Positions 1-8,137 of a DNA stretch of 64,000 bases are shown here, piece by piece. This DNA is from a virus. The notes below the pieces were generated by a model. The model did not search any database, was not told where the DNA came from, and worked only from the letters and a program-made list of their open reading frames with translations. The stretch is taken from the IMG/VR virus record IMGVR_UViG_3300047094_002021, positions 1-64,000 of that record, one strand, 5' to 3'. Within the stretch, counting starts at the first letter, position 1; every line of letters begins with the position of its first letter. The translations under genes were made by a program, and so were the position numbers.

Positions 1-754
1 TTGGATGCTCATTAATGATGAGTGATATTTGACTAGATCTTTTCAGATCAGCGTATCTCCACTTTAGTAGCTGCCTTTCCTGCACGGACAGTCTATCAAA
101 GGGAGGCTGAGCTTTGTCGCCTAGAACCCAAAATTCATCAATTGCATCAGTAGCCAAGAGCTCTTCCATGCTGTGCTCGATTGGGTCAGCCTTGAAGCCA
201 ATAACAAAGTTTTCATCCCCTTCATCATTTGTTGCGTCGTCATCTAGGAGTGGGAATGTTTTTCTGCCTAACTGATCTATCAAAAATGTGTCTACGTTTT
301 TCTTTAGTAGGTAGAAAAAATAACTATACAAAAATCCACTAAATGGGATTGGTCCTTTAGCTGAATCTTTTCTTTCGTATCTGTATATGCACTGGAAGAA
401 TGTCATATAGACGGTCTGTCGAATATCTTCTTCATCTCCATATCTTTTGGTCATATAATGAATTCCCCTCATGCATTCATTTATGATCTTTAGATTGTGG
501 CTGTTCATTTTATTTTTCATCAGGGCAAAACGAGTTGATGGGTCCTTTATGAAAAGAGAAATAAACCTCCTGATATCATAATCATTTAAATTAAATTTTC
601 CGTAATACAGTAATGATACATACTTAGTTAAAAAGTTGCTAAAAACTTTTAATAACTCTTCTTGAGCTTTCGATGATCCCTTTTTTGTCTTGGATATTAA
701 ATCTTGCATTTCCTGCTCTGCTAAAGAGTAGTATTGTTCTTTGTAGCTCGTCAT
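1..754 (-). CDS. RNA polymerase sigma-70-like factor, truncated by the left window edge
   Basis: I translated the minus strand from the ATG at 754; the frame stays open to base 1, so about 251 residues are visible and the C-terminus lies outside. A region-2-like stretch (GDEEDIRQTVYMTFF followed by the aromatic and basic segment QCIYRYERKD) resembles the core-binding and -10-melting helices of sigma factors. Near the edge, LSVQERQLLKWRYADL looks like the start of region 4. It would direct host RNA polymerase to phage promoters, probably late ones (inference). The start is preceded by GGAAGG and overlaps the upstream nuclease gene's stop by four bases (ATGA), so the two are probably co-translated. 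A divergent ECF-type factor is the alternative reading. Family fairly sure; which promoters it reads is unknown. Confidence 0.72.
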   Translation of the reverse strand, partial: MTSYKEQYYSLAEQEMQDLISKTKKGSSKAQEELLKVFSNFLTKYVSLLYYGKFNLNDYDIRRFISLFIKDPSTRFALMKNKMNSHNLKIINECMRGIHYMTKRYGDEEDIRQTVYMTFFQCIYRYERKDSAKGPIPFSGFLYSYFFYLLKKNVDTFLIDQLGRKTFPLLDDDATNDEGDENFVIGFKADPIEHSMEELLATDAIDEFWVLGDKAQPPFDRLSVQERQLLKWRYADLKRSSQISLIINEHP

Positions 755-1317
755 TTTTTTCCTTCCCAATTTATAATATATTGGCTATAATAATCTCTTA
801 TATCTTCATAGAAGACTATTTTAGAAACTTCTATTTCTGCCATGAAATTTTTAGCTTCGTTTGAATATTTGCTTATCACACATGTTAAATTTGCAAATTC
901 ATCAGGATAATATCTTTTGAATCTTTTTAGTTTTATTTTACTTTTATCATCAAGATACCCTTTAATCTCTATCCACTCATTATTTCTTGTTAAAAAGAAA
1001 TCAGGAGTATAGGCTCGGGTTCCTCTTTTAATTGGGAATGGAAATACAGTTGGCTCAAACTTAAAATCTATTTTGTAAATATTTAAAACTCTAACAAAGT
1101 TAGCTTCCCAGCTAGACCTGACATTTAGCTCAATATCTTTCCTGTATCCGGTCCTTGTATACTGGTAAGCGTTGCCCTTCTTCCGAGCAATGACTCCATC
1201 ATTTTCTATGACCTCAGAATTGATTGATTTATTTCTAATGTTATTAAGATTGGGATGCTTCTTGAAGGAAGATTTTTCCAAAAAAAAGTCTTCCGGCTTG
1301 ACAACTTCTATGTTCAT
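751..1317 (-). CDS. PD-(D/E)XK endonuclease, TnsA / T7 endonuclease I-like
   Basis: 188 residues from the ATG at 1317, preceded by GAAGGAT. The open frame extends further upstream, but that stretch would begin inside the promoter region, so I prefer the internal ATG. The core shows the classical nuclease order: a Glu in RSSWEANFVRVL, the Asp of YTPDFFL, and Glu-x-Lys in WIEIKGYL, about residues 85-150. Such small enzymes cut branched DNA or act as free-standing phage endonucleases; a Holliday-junction or debranching role during replication is an inference. It is the first gene after the divergent promoter region shared with the plus-strand gene and overlaps the sigma-like gene downstream. A homing or restriction-type nuclease is the alternative. 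Confidence 0.68.
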   Translation of the reverse strand: MNIEVVKPEDFFLEKSSFKKHPNLNNIRNKSINSEVIENDGVIARKKGNAYQYTRTGYRKDIELNVRSSWEANFVRVLNIYKIDFKFEPTVFPFPIKRGTRAYTPDFFLTRNNEWIEIKGYLDDKSKIKLKRFKRYYPDEFANLTCVISKYSNEAKNFMAEIEVSKIVFYEDIRDYYSQYIINWEGKK

Positions 1318-1346
1318 TCGATATCCTTCATAGGGTAAACATGTGG

Positions 1347-1355
1347 TGATATAAA
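1347..1355 (+). promoter_or_regulatory. Candidate extended -10 promoter for the lone plus-strand gene
   Basis: TGATATAAA on the plus strand fits the extended -10 form (TGnTATAAT, one mismatch) about 80 bases upstream of the ATG at 1437. It overlaps the -10 of the divergent promoter, so the two may compete for polymerase. No good -35 is visible. Confidence 0.35.
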
Positions 1356-1383
1356 TTATACACCATAAAAATAAAAAAAGCAA
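1355..1383 (-). promoter_or_regulatory. Candidate sigma-70-type promoter for the endonuclease-sigma pair
   Basis: On the minus strand, TTGCTT (1383-1378) is separated by exactly 17 bases from a perfect TATAAT (1360-1355), about 38 bases upstream of the endonuclease ATG. The position between divergent genes fits a promoter. It is read from consensus only. Confidence 0.55.
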
Positions 1384-1436
1384 AATATTTGCACTTTGTG
1401 TTGCAAATACAAACAGGAAGAGATATACTGACCATC

Positions 1437-1613
1437 ATGAACAAACTAACAACAATCATCAACAGTATCAATCAGAACATCAATGAAGAAATCATTGAAG
1501 ACTTAACCTCAACTTTGGGATTCAATCATGGAACCGCAGTCAAGATGGTTACTGAATTCGAAGATTTCAACCTTTGGTTGTCAGCTGAAGAAAATCCAGT
1601 TACTGACTTCTGA
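1437..1613 (+). CDS. Small acidic hypothetical protein, the only plus-strand gene
   Basis: 58 residues, acidic (EENPVTDF at the C-terminus, EEIIEDLTSTLGF in the middle), with no membrane segment or metal motif. I do not recognise it. It stands against the direction of every other gene here and has its own regulatory context: a divergent promoter region before it and a strong hairpin terminator 24 bases after its stop. The frame opens earlier, at a TTG at 1389, but a protein start there would sit close to the promoter; ATG 1437 has an AGGAAG 16 bases upstream, which is farther than usual, so the start is uncertain. A small protein made early in infection, or an mRNA leader or RNA gene misread as coding, are both possible. 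Confidence 0.5.
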   Translation: MNKLTTIINSINQNINEEIIEDLTSTLGFNHGTAVKMVTEFEDFNLWLSAEENPVTDF

Positions 1614-1637
1614 TCAGTATTTAAAATAAAAAGATCT

Positions 1638-1664
1638 GGGGCCGATTATTCGGCCCCTTTTCTT
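1638..1664 (+). terminator. Intrinsic terminator of the plus-strand gene
   Basis: An 8-bp perfect stem GGGGCCGA / TCGGCCCC (1638-1645 and 1650-1657) with a TTAT loop is followed by TTTTCTTT. It lies between the convergent ends of the plus-strand gene and the Cas4-like gene. On the minus strand the stem is followed after a few bases by TTTTTATTTT, so it may work both ways. Confidence 0.85.
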
Positions 1665-2465
1665 TTATCTAAAGTTATTCTTTTTATTTCTAAAGACGCC
1701 AGTTCCACAAGCTTCGCTCTTTGCGTGGTCGCAATAGCTACATATTCTTGTGTTGGCGGTTGGCAGGAAGTTGGTGTCTGCGATTATGCTATTAATGGCT
1801 TTTAATATTCTAACTTTTACATTTTCTATATCATCTAAAGAAAATAGATGACCTTTTTTCTTTCCGGATCTTAGGTAATATAGCTCTGCATATACTTCTT
1901 TTTCAGGAAAGATGTTGTGCATTGCCAGCGCATATATACCCAATTGAAGATTATTATGAATGTCCTTTTGAGTAGCTTCCCATTTACCAGTCTTATAGTC
2001 GGTAATGTGAACTCTATCTCCGATAAGATCTACCCTATCTATAAAACCTATGATCCTATATATTCCAATAATAAAATTAAAGCTCATTTCTTTTTCATAG
2101 ATATTTAGCTTCTTGTCAACATGTTGATCATAGAATTCATCTATGATTACTGATCCGACTGATAATAGCTCTGAAGAAATTAAATTATCAGGGTCCCAAA
2201 TAGGGATATTCTTTTCGTATTCATTTCTAAGATCTGTTATATCTAATGTTTTTTCATTATCTAAAATATTTTCCAAAACAGAGTGAACTATATTACCAAG
2301 TACGGCTGGCGGATTAAATTGCCTAGGCTCCTTAAGGATATAGGAATAAAAATACTTGGCTGCGCATTGTGTATAGGTGTCTATTCTTGAATAGGAAAAG
2401 TCAACTACTCCTAATTTTTGTAAGTCGTTTAAACTATCATAATTTTTAATCAATATAGAACTCAA
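1665..2465 (-). CDS. Cas4/RecB-like PD-(D/E)XK exonuclease with Fe-S cysteines
   Basis: 266 residues starting at a TTG preceded by AGGAA at good spacing. The order of motifs is that of the Cas4/AddB nuclease domain: a Cys near the N-terminus (YTQCAAKYFY), the H of LGNIVHSVLE, the Asp of GFIDRVDLI, the D-Y-K of ITDYKTG, the Q and Y of NNLQLGIYALAMH, and a C-terminal CSYCDHAKSEAC that with the first Cys can hold a 4Fe-4S cluster. Predicted role: single-strand exonuclease in phage recombination, repair or host DNA breakdown. There are no cas genes or repeat arrays nearby, so a CRISPR adaptation role is not supported. A second, altered relative is encoded at 8783-9559. Confidence 0.82.
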   Translation of the reverse strand: MSSILIKNYDSLNDLQKLGVVDFSYSRIDTYTQCAAKYFYSYILKEPRQFNPPAVLGNIVHSVLENILDNEKTLDITDLRNEYEKNIPIWDPDNLISSELLSVGSVIIDEFYDQHVDKKLNIYEKEMSFNFIIGIYRIIGFIDRVDLIGDRVHITDYKTGKWEATQKDIHNNLQLGIYALAMHNIFPEKEVYAELYYLRSGKKKGHLFSLDDIENVKVRILKAINSIIADTNFLPTANTRICSYCDHAKSEACGTGVFRNKKNNFR

Positions 2466-2473
2466 AAATATTC

Positions 2474-2641
2474 CTACTTCTCTTCATTGGGATCGTATAT
2501 TAATCGACCATTTTCATCGAATTCTCTTCCGATTTCATCCATAGTATGATTGTTGAGTTTATTCATATAAACACCCTCGCCAATTGCTACCCAACCAGTT
2601 TCACCTAATTCCATATGATCATCTTCTTCATAGGGCCACAT
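2474..2641 (-). CDS. Small acidic hypothetical protein
   Basis: 55 residues beginning MWPYEEDDHMELGE, found by translating the apparent gap between its neighbours. The start has a very strong ribosome binding site (AGGAGG, seven bases away) and overlaps the end of the upstream gene by 14 bases, as is common in this operon. It is rich in Glu and Asp, with no Cys and no hydrophobic segment. Function unknown. The quality of the ribosome binding site is the main argument that it is real. Confidence 0.65.
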   Translation of the reverse strand: MWPYEEDDHMELGETGWVAIGEGVYMNKLNNHTMDEIGREFDENGRLIYDPNEEK

Positions 2642-2858
2642 GTTCGCCTCCTATAGATACCTTGACCTCTGTAAGCTCTTCTGCATTCAAGTAGTAACTT
2701 ACTACTGTGTACAGATCCTTAAGTTCTTTCTGTGTTAAATAAAAACCAACACAGGTGCATTGCAAGAATAACTTATCGTCATAATTATACGTAGAATCAG
2801 TATACTCAGTTAATTTAATATTACCTTTTTCTACCGTTGCAGGGAAATTTTCTAACAT
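2628..2858 (-). CDS. Hypothetical protein of 76 residues
   Basis: Starts MLENFPATVEKGN at the ATG at 2858, which has GAGGAG just upstream; the longer open frame begins inside the previous gene and is not needed. Acidic, with a LQCTCVGFYLTQKELKDLY stretch that suggests a compact alpha-beta fold. It follows the Cys-rich gene with two bases between that gene's stop and this ATG. No family recognised. Confidence 0.62.
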   Translation of the reverse strand: MLENFPATVEKGNIKLTEYTDSTYNYDDKLFLQCTCVGFYLTQKELKDLYTVVSYYLNAEELTEVKVSIGGEHVAL

Positions 2859-2860
2859 TT

Positions 2861-3226
2861 TTACTCCTCGTAAATACCTATTGGATTCCAATTTGGATTA
2901 TCTAATTTTTCTCTCATATCTTTAACGTAAGAGTCCCAGTCTCGTTCATCCTCTGTGACTTTTTCATATTTCACTTGACCCTTAAATGGATTCGTCTTAA
3001 ACTTGGTAGTTATTAAACGACCTTGCTGAGTCTTCCATCTCAGTACTCCATTTTTACAGTCGCAAAAATCATCATTGTCAGCACTGACTTTTAGCTGCGG
3101 ATCGTAGCGCCCGCTGCATCCGTTACACTTTGTATATCGCCCTTTGTCCTGGCACCTATTGCAGGACGGACAAAAGACCCAACACCATTTATCAGTTGGA
3201 TTTACTGACGGGTTTGCGTTAGACAT
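2861..3226 (-). CDS. Cys-rich putative zinc-binding protein downstream of dnaE
   Basis: 121 residues. The N-terminal half holds a dense set of cysteines: CWVFCPSCNRC, then KCNGC, then CDC. This spacing (CxxC pairs) is that of zinc ribbons or knuckles. The C-terminal half is charged and has no recognisable domain. Its ATG lies inside the end of the polymerase gene (8-base overlap), so it is very likely co-translated with it, and a second small CxxC protein sits immediately upstream of the polymerase. A replication accessory or single-stranded nucleic-acid binding role is a guess from that context. Confidence 0.65.
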   Translation of the reverse strand: MSNANPSVNPTDKWCWVFCPSCNRCQDKGRYTKCNGCSGRYDPQLKVSADNDDFCDCKNGVLRWKTQQGRLITTKFKTNPFKGQVKYEKVTEDERDWDSYVKDMREKLDNPNWNPIGIYEE

Positions 3227-6200
3227 TTTGTTTCTCCATTCTAATAATTTCTTCTATAATACTTTTAACTTTTTCGGATGTATTATTTTTAAAGTTATAA
3301 ATAAACTTATGTACACCGTCTTCTATTTGTAAATAGACAGGCTTATCACCTTTTGACGATTCAATTATATCATATATTTTTTGAATAGTTAAGGGCGAGA
3401 TACTTTTATCTACATCAAATACTAAAGCTTTTCCACTAGAAAATATATGTGAATCTATTTTTTCTGAATTATTGTAAAATAATCTTACAATAGAACCCTC
3501 TTCATCGCTCTCTCTATTTACCGATCCGGACATAATAAATATGTCCCCCTTCGAAAAAGGTTCTTCACTTAATTGCTTAGCCGAATTGGGGAATATGACA
3601 ATTTCTATATCTGAAGATATATCCTCCAGTAAGACCTTATACATCTTAGTCCCCTTTTTTGTAATTATAGTCTTTACGTCTGTTACAATTCCGCCAACTC
3701 TTACTGGAGTTCCAGTCGCAACTTCTGCTAAATCAATAATTTCGTAATCAATTTTCTTGGATAATATATCCCATATTCCGTTAACTGGGTGATCAGTTAC
3801 ATACATCCCTAGTTCTTCTTTTTCTTTTTCTAGAAGTTCTATTTCTTGTATTCTGTTAATTTCTAGATCATCCCTATAGTCAAATAGCTCATCAAAAGCT
3901 CCCGCACTTGCAAGATGTTCTAGCGTTGTTTTTTTCAGCGTTGAAGGATCACATCTTCTAAAGAAATCATATACGCTAGTATATGGAAGACTTAAATCTC
4001 GAGCATTAACTATTGCGTCTGCAATAGAACCACCTATTCCATTTATTGCAGACAAGCCAAAAACAATTGCGCTGTCTCCATCAACTTCAAAGTCAATTCC
4101 AGAATAATTAACTGATGGAGGAAGTACATTTATTCCCAACTTTCTACAGTCTGCCAGGTAAAAAGATTGCTTTTCTTTATTGCCGACTACTGAAGACATC
4201 AGTGCTGCCATGTACTCAACTGTATAGTTACTCTTTAAGTAGGCTGTAACATAGCTAATCATAGCGTAGCTAGCTGCGTGTGCTCTGTTGAATCCATATC
4301 CTCCGAAGTATTCAATATCTGAGAATATTTTATTAGATAAAGATTCACTTAGTCCGGATGTTTTTTGACAGCCTTCTACGAATTTTGAGCGAATGCTTGC
4401 AATTTTATCCATTAGCTTTTTACCGATGACCTTTCTAAGATCGTCGGCTTCAGCTGAAGTAAATCCAGCTAGTTCTCTTGCTACTCCTAATACATCCTCT
4501 TGGTATAACATAATACCGAGGGAAGGAGCTAGAACCTTTTCTAGTTTTTCATGCTCATATTTAACTTTGCTACGACCGTGCTTTCTGTCAATGTATTCTT
4601 TATCCATTCCAGAACCCATTGGACCAGGTCTGTACAGGGATATTAAGGCCATAATGTCTTCAACATTACGCGGTTGAAGCTGCATCATCAGCTGTCTCAT
4701 CCCAGATGATTCAAGCTGGAATACCCCTGCACAGTTTCCCTTGCAAAGCTCATCGTAAGTTTTGCTGTCGTCTAAGGGAATTGAATCTATGTCTACATCT
4801 ATGCCTCTATGCTTAAGGACCAACTTAATGCATGAGTCAATAACGCCAAGATTTCTAAGTCCAAGGAAGTCAATTTTGAGAAGTCCACATTGCTCAACTC
4901 TTCCCATGTCCCACTGGGTGACTAACGGATTGTCCACGCCCTTTTTCATTACTGGAAGATACTCAGTCAGAGCTTCACGAGAAATAACAATTCCAGCAGC
5001 ATGTATGCCAGTTTGTCTAACTAGTCCCTCGAGTCCAAAAGCTGCGTCAATAATATTTTTAGCTGTTGAATCTTTATTATAAAGTTGATTAAAATCTTCA
5101 ACATCCATACATTCAGACAGGTTCTTAGACACGCCAAGAATAGGAGGTGGAACTAGCTTTGCAACTGAGTCACCAGTAGTAAAATCGTGCCCTAGAGCTC
5201 TTGCAGCGTCTCTGATAGACTGTCTAGCACCACTTCTGTTGAATGTGCAGATATGTGCAACGTGGTCAGATCCATATTTTGATCTAGCATAGTCAATGAC
5301 TTCGTCTCGATGTCTATCATCAAAGTCGAGGTCGATATCGGGCATGGACTTTCTTCCCTCAACTAAGAATCGTTCAAACATTAAACCAAATTTAATAGGA
5401 TCAAGATTAGTAATTTTAAATGCGTATGACAAAATACTTCCAGCAGCAGACCCTCTACCCCATCCGACTCTAATATTATTATCTTTGGCCCAATTTACTA
5501 AATCAGAAACAACCAAGAAATATTCTGGGAAGCCCATATCTTTTACGACTCTCATCTCATAGAGAGCTCTGTCTACAATGTGTTGCGGAAGTGGGTCGCC
5601 ATATCTTTCCTTCAATCCGCTCCACGCTAATCGTTCAAAATAGTCTATAGAAGATTCATTTGTGGGAATAGGAAAATTGGGAAAATAAATATTTCCAAAA
5701 TTAAGGTTAACATCTACCATGTCGCATACGTCCATGGTATTTTTCAGCCACTCTGAATTAAATCTTCTTTCCATGTCATCATAGGATTGCAGATAAAACT
5801 CATCGCCACTAAAAGAGAATCTATTAGGAGTGTTGACATTTGCGTTAGTTGCTACGCATAGCATGATGTCATGCGCTCTAGCATCATGCTGATGCACGTA
5901 ATGGCAGTCGCCGCTAGGAACAACTTTAGCACCAATTATGGATGCAATTTCAATTAGTTGATTAAATACTTTTCTTTGCTCAGATAGACCATGATCTTGA
6001 ATTTCAATAAAGTAATTTTCTTTTCCTACAATATCTTGCATCTTTTTAGCCGACGCTAGTGCGTAGTTAAAATCATCTCTCAATAAAGCTTGAGACACTT
6101 CTCCATTAAGGCACCCAGACAAAACAATAATGCCATCAGAATGTTCCGATATGAGATCATGATCGACTCTTGGCTTAACATAATACCCTTCAAGAAAAGA

Positions 6201-6554
6201 TCTAGAGGACATTTTAATTATGTTACTATACCCGGCATTATTCTTAGCCAAAATAGTTATATGATAAGGCCCTCTTTGCTCCCACTCATTCTTAGCTGGG
6301 CCTGATCTTTCTTCTGGATCTTTATCGAATCTTGTTTTTCTAGCTTGATAAAATTCAGAACCTAGAATTGGCTTAACCCCAGTTGCTACTCCAGCATCAT
6401 AAAAATCTAACCATGAATGGATGTTGCCATGATCGGTAGTTGCTAGTCCCTTCATCCCAAGGGACTGCGCTCTATCTAAATACTGCTCTATCCGACCATG
6501 ACCATCCAACATGGAGTAAACCGTATGGTTATGTAAGTTTGTCCAATTTTTCAC
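3219..6554 (-). CDS. dnaE: DNA polymerase III alpha subunit (DnaE-type replicative polymerase)
   Basis: 1111 residues, near the usual DnaE size. The N-terminal PHP domain is intact in appearance: LHNHTVYS, the DH of ATTDHGN, the E of LGSEFYQ, and GDCHYVHQHD. The polymerase palm shows GWGRGSAAGS, the catalytic PDIDLDFDD (about residues 403-411) and the third acidic residue in LLKIDFLGLRNL (about 559). The C-terminal part includes a helix-hairpin-helix-like stretch and an OB fold (about 930-1000). It is the phage replicase. No separate proofreading exonuclease is visible in the window, so the PHP domain may provide it (inference). It starts at the ATG at 6554, overlapping the preceding small gene's stop, and sits in one transcription unit with primase and helicase. 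Confidence 0.97.
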   Translation of the reverse strand: MKNWTNLHNHTVYSMLDGHGRIEQYLDRAQSLGMKGLATTDHGNIHSWLDFYDAGVATGVKPILGSEFYQARKTRFDKDPEERSGPAKNEWEQRGPYHITILAKNNAGYSNIIKMSSRSFLEGYYVKPRVDHDLISEHSDGIIVLSGCLNGEVSQALLRDDFNYALASAKKMQDIVGKENYFIEIQDHGLSEQRKVFNQLIEIASIIGAKVVPSGDCHYVHQHDARAHDIMLCVATNANVNTPNRFSFSGDEFYLQSYDDMERRFNSEWLKNTMDVCDMVDVNLNFGNIYFPNFPIPTNESSIDYFERLAWSGLKERYGDPLPQHIVDRALYEMRVVKDMGFPEYFLVVSDLVNWAKDNNIRVGWGRGSAAGSILSYAFKITNLDPIKFGLMFERFLVEGRKSMPDIDLDFDDRHRDEVIDYARSKYGSDHVAHICTFNRSGARQSIRDAARALGHDFTTGDSVAKLVPPPILGVSKNLSECMDVEDFNQLYNKDSTAKNIIDAAFGLEGLVRQTGIHAAGIVISREALTEYLPVMKKGVDNPLVTQWDMGRVEQCGLLKIDFLGLRNLGVIDSCIKLVLKHRGIDVDIDSIPLDDSKTYDELCKGNCAGVFQLESSGMRQLMMQLQPRNVEDIMALISLYRPGPMGSGMDKEYIDRKHGRSKVKYEHEKLEKVLAPSLGIMLYQEDVLGVARELAGFTSAEADDLRKVIGKKLMDKIASIRSKFVEGCQKTSGLSESLSNKIFSDIEYFGGYGFNRAHAASYAMISYVTAYLKSNYTVEYMAALMSSVVGNKEKQSFYLADCRKLGINVLPPSVNYSGIDFEVDGDSAIVFGLSAINGIGGSIADAIVNARDLSLPYTSVYDFFRRCDPSTLKKTTLEHLASAGAFDELFDYRDDLEINRIQEIELLEKEKEELGMYVTDHPVNGIWDILSKKIDYEIIDLAEVATGTPVRVGGIVTDVKTIITKKGTKMYKVLLEDISSDIEIVIFPNSAKQLSEEPFSKGDIFIMSGSVNRESDEEGSIVRLFYNNSEKIDSHIFSSGKALVFDVDKSISPLTIQKIYDIIESSKGDKPVYLQIEDGVHKFIYNFKNNTSEKVKSIIEEIIRMEKQNV

Positions 6555-6760
6555 TAGATTCCTCTACTTTTATCCGAACCATCTAAGGCTCTATTTCTTA
6601 TGTGACGATAAGTAATAATGACTACTCCACCACAAAACTTACAGGGCACTGACTTTCCCTCTTGAGCGAATGGACTATTGTACATATACTTCTCAGGTTG
6701 ATCTGATTTACATTCAGAACAAACACCGATAACTTCGTCTTCTTCATTGTTCTCTTCCAT
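6554..6760 (-). CDS. Small CxxC zinc-ribbon-like protein upstream of dnaE
   Basis: 68 residues from the ATG at 6760, which has GGAGG at five bases; a GTG two codons earlier lies inside that ribosome binding site and is rejected. The acidic start (MEENNEEDE) is followed by VCSECKSDQ and PCKFCGG, two CxxC pairs about 25 residues apart, a classical zinc ribbon. It overlaps the primase end by 17 bases and the polymerase start by a base. Function unknown; position suggests a replisome accessory. Confidence 0.68.
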   Translation of the reverse strand: MEENNEEDEVIGVCSECKSDQPEKYMYNSPFAQEGKSVPCKFCGGVVIITYRHIRNRALDGSDKSRGI

Positions 6761-7955
6761 GTTCACCTCCCTTGCTGAGAGCTACGTAGGCAAATCTGAT
6801 TGGGGATGGCGCAGATTGCTCTTGAGTTTCCATAAATTTGTCTCCTACTTTTACCCATTTATTTCTTTTATCCAAAGAGCATTCGCCGCATCCTACTCCG
6901 GCTGCGTTTGCTCTTTCGCAAGTATAGGGTCTTCCACCAATTCCTAAGTTTCTTCTTTTGACCCAATCATTAATGTGGCTGTTAGTTTTCTCCACATTGT
7001 AGTCGTCACAGTTACTTAGTATACCGTGCAAAAATTCAATAGATTCCTGGTTGTATGTCAGGATTGAGCATAGGAATAATCTAGCCTCATGTTCTAGATA
7101 CTTACTGTCAATCGCCTGTTGCCATAGTCTCTTAATGGCGGAGCAGCTTTCCAGCAATCTTTTTGGAGTAAAGTCTTTTTCTTTTTCTTCTACCGTCTTA
7201 AAGGCAGATGACCCGTGTCTATTGAAGTATCCAATAAAATCTTTAGATCTTTCTTTATCTATTTCTAAGTTATATGTAAACTCTCTAAACCATTCATTTG
7301 CTCTGGCATTAAATGCTTGTTCTTGTATCGTATTTTCCGACTGCTCTTTACAGTACTCCAATACTTCAGCTATTCCCTTACTTAATACCTCAACTGGAAT
7401 TATATTTTTATAGAGGCCAGTGTCTTGGTGTTGACTTCCTTGTAGTCTCCACATTCTTCTTGCGTCATATACGCTAAAATCCAAAGAGGTAAGGCTAAGT
7501 TTTTCTTTTAAAGAAGTGGCAATGAATCTGAATATGTTTGGAAGATTGTTAGAAGGGCTAATACCCAGAGTAACAGCCTCACATTCAATGTGAAATCCTT
7601 TCTTGCCCGTAAAATAAACTATTATTGCGGATTTTGGAATGTACTGCAGGAGGTACTCATATAGCTTTACGCACTCTACGTAGGATATTTCCTGGTCCTT
7701 GTTGTCAATATCAAAATACAAAGAACCTAGTCTAACTGCTTCCTCTAGGTCCTGAGAATTATAAGACCAGACAGATGTATATAGTCCTATGTTTTTATTC
7801 TCTGCTCTAAAAGACTCAATACTATTGACGTCTATTAGAATTGGCTTATCGCCATTCTTAGAACGTATTACTCTAGAAAGAGAGGGCACATACTTAGCTA
7901 TCTCTACATACTTCCAAGAAGACAAATATTTAGAGTCATCATCTGGTATTCTCAT
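6744..7955 (-). CDS. Archaeo-eukaryotic-type (AEP) DNA primase
   Basis: 403 residues. The catalytic region has LYFDIDNKD (metal-binding DxD, about residues 77-82), GKKGFHIECEA (the sxH-like motif that contacts nucleotide) and a basic stretch DARRMWRLQGS, an order seen in AEP primases and LigD-type polymerase domains. Near the C-terminus CERANAAGVGCGEC is a Cys cluster that could bind zinc or a cluster. It would make primers for the DnaE polymerase and work with the DnaB-type helicase. It starts with ATGA overlap on the small upstream gene, so translation is probably coupled. Pairing an AEP primase with a bacterial DnaE replicase is notable. Family call is confident, biochemical role less so. 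Confidence 0.82.
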   Translation of the reverse strand: MRIPDDDSKYLSSWKYVEIAKYVPSLSRVIRSKNGDKPILIDVNSIESFRAENKNIGLYTSVWSYNSQDLEEAVRLGSLYFDIDNKDQEISYVECVKLYEYLLQYIPKSAIIVYFTGKKGFHIECEAVTLGISPSNNLPNIFRFIATSLKEKLSLTSLDFSVYDARRMWRLQGSQHQDTGLYKNIIPVEVLSKGIAEVLEYCKEQSENTIQEQAFNARANEWFREFTYNLEIDKERSKDFIGYFNRHGSSAFKTVEEKEKDFTPKRLLESCSAIKRLWQQAIDSKYLEHEARLFLCSILTYNQESIEFLHGILSNCDDYNVEKTNSHINDWVKRRNLGIGGRPYTCERANAAGVGCGECSLDKRNKWVKVGDKFMETQEQSAPSPIRFAYVALSKGGEHGREQ

Positions 7956-8137
7956 AATATTTTAGCTTTACCCTCTTCGCAATTAATGTCAATCGTGGCT
8001 ATTTTTTCTTCTATAATACTGCCAGAATGTGACCTATAGTAAATGGACTCTTTTATTATATCATCTAGGTGCGACAGAATAAACATCCTATTAACTATTC
8101 TTATTTGTTTATTTCGAAGACTTTCTCCACTGCTCAT
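7952..8137 (-). CDS. Small hypothetical protein between HD hydrolase and primase
   Basis: 61 residues, starting MSSGESLRNKQIRIVNR. It overlaps the HD gene by 29 bases and the primase by four (ATGA), which supports a real coding role in the operon. The ribosome binding site is weak, and a later internal Met (MFILSHLDDII) is a possible alternative. No recognised domain. Confidence 0.5.
   Translation of the reverse strand: MSSGESLRNKQIRIVNRMFILSHLDDIIKESIYYRSHSGSIIEEKIATIDINCEEGKAKIL

Noticed and set aside
1389-1436. TTG-started longer form of the plus-strand gene
   Set aside because: It would begin in the promoter region without a ribosome binding site; ATG 1437 is more likely although its own site is distant.
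1665-2465. Cas4-like gene as part of a CRISPR system
   Set aside because: No Cas1, Cas2 or effector gene and no repeat-spacer array is visible in the window; phage Cas4-like nucleases usually serve recombination.
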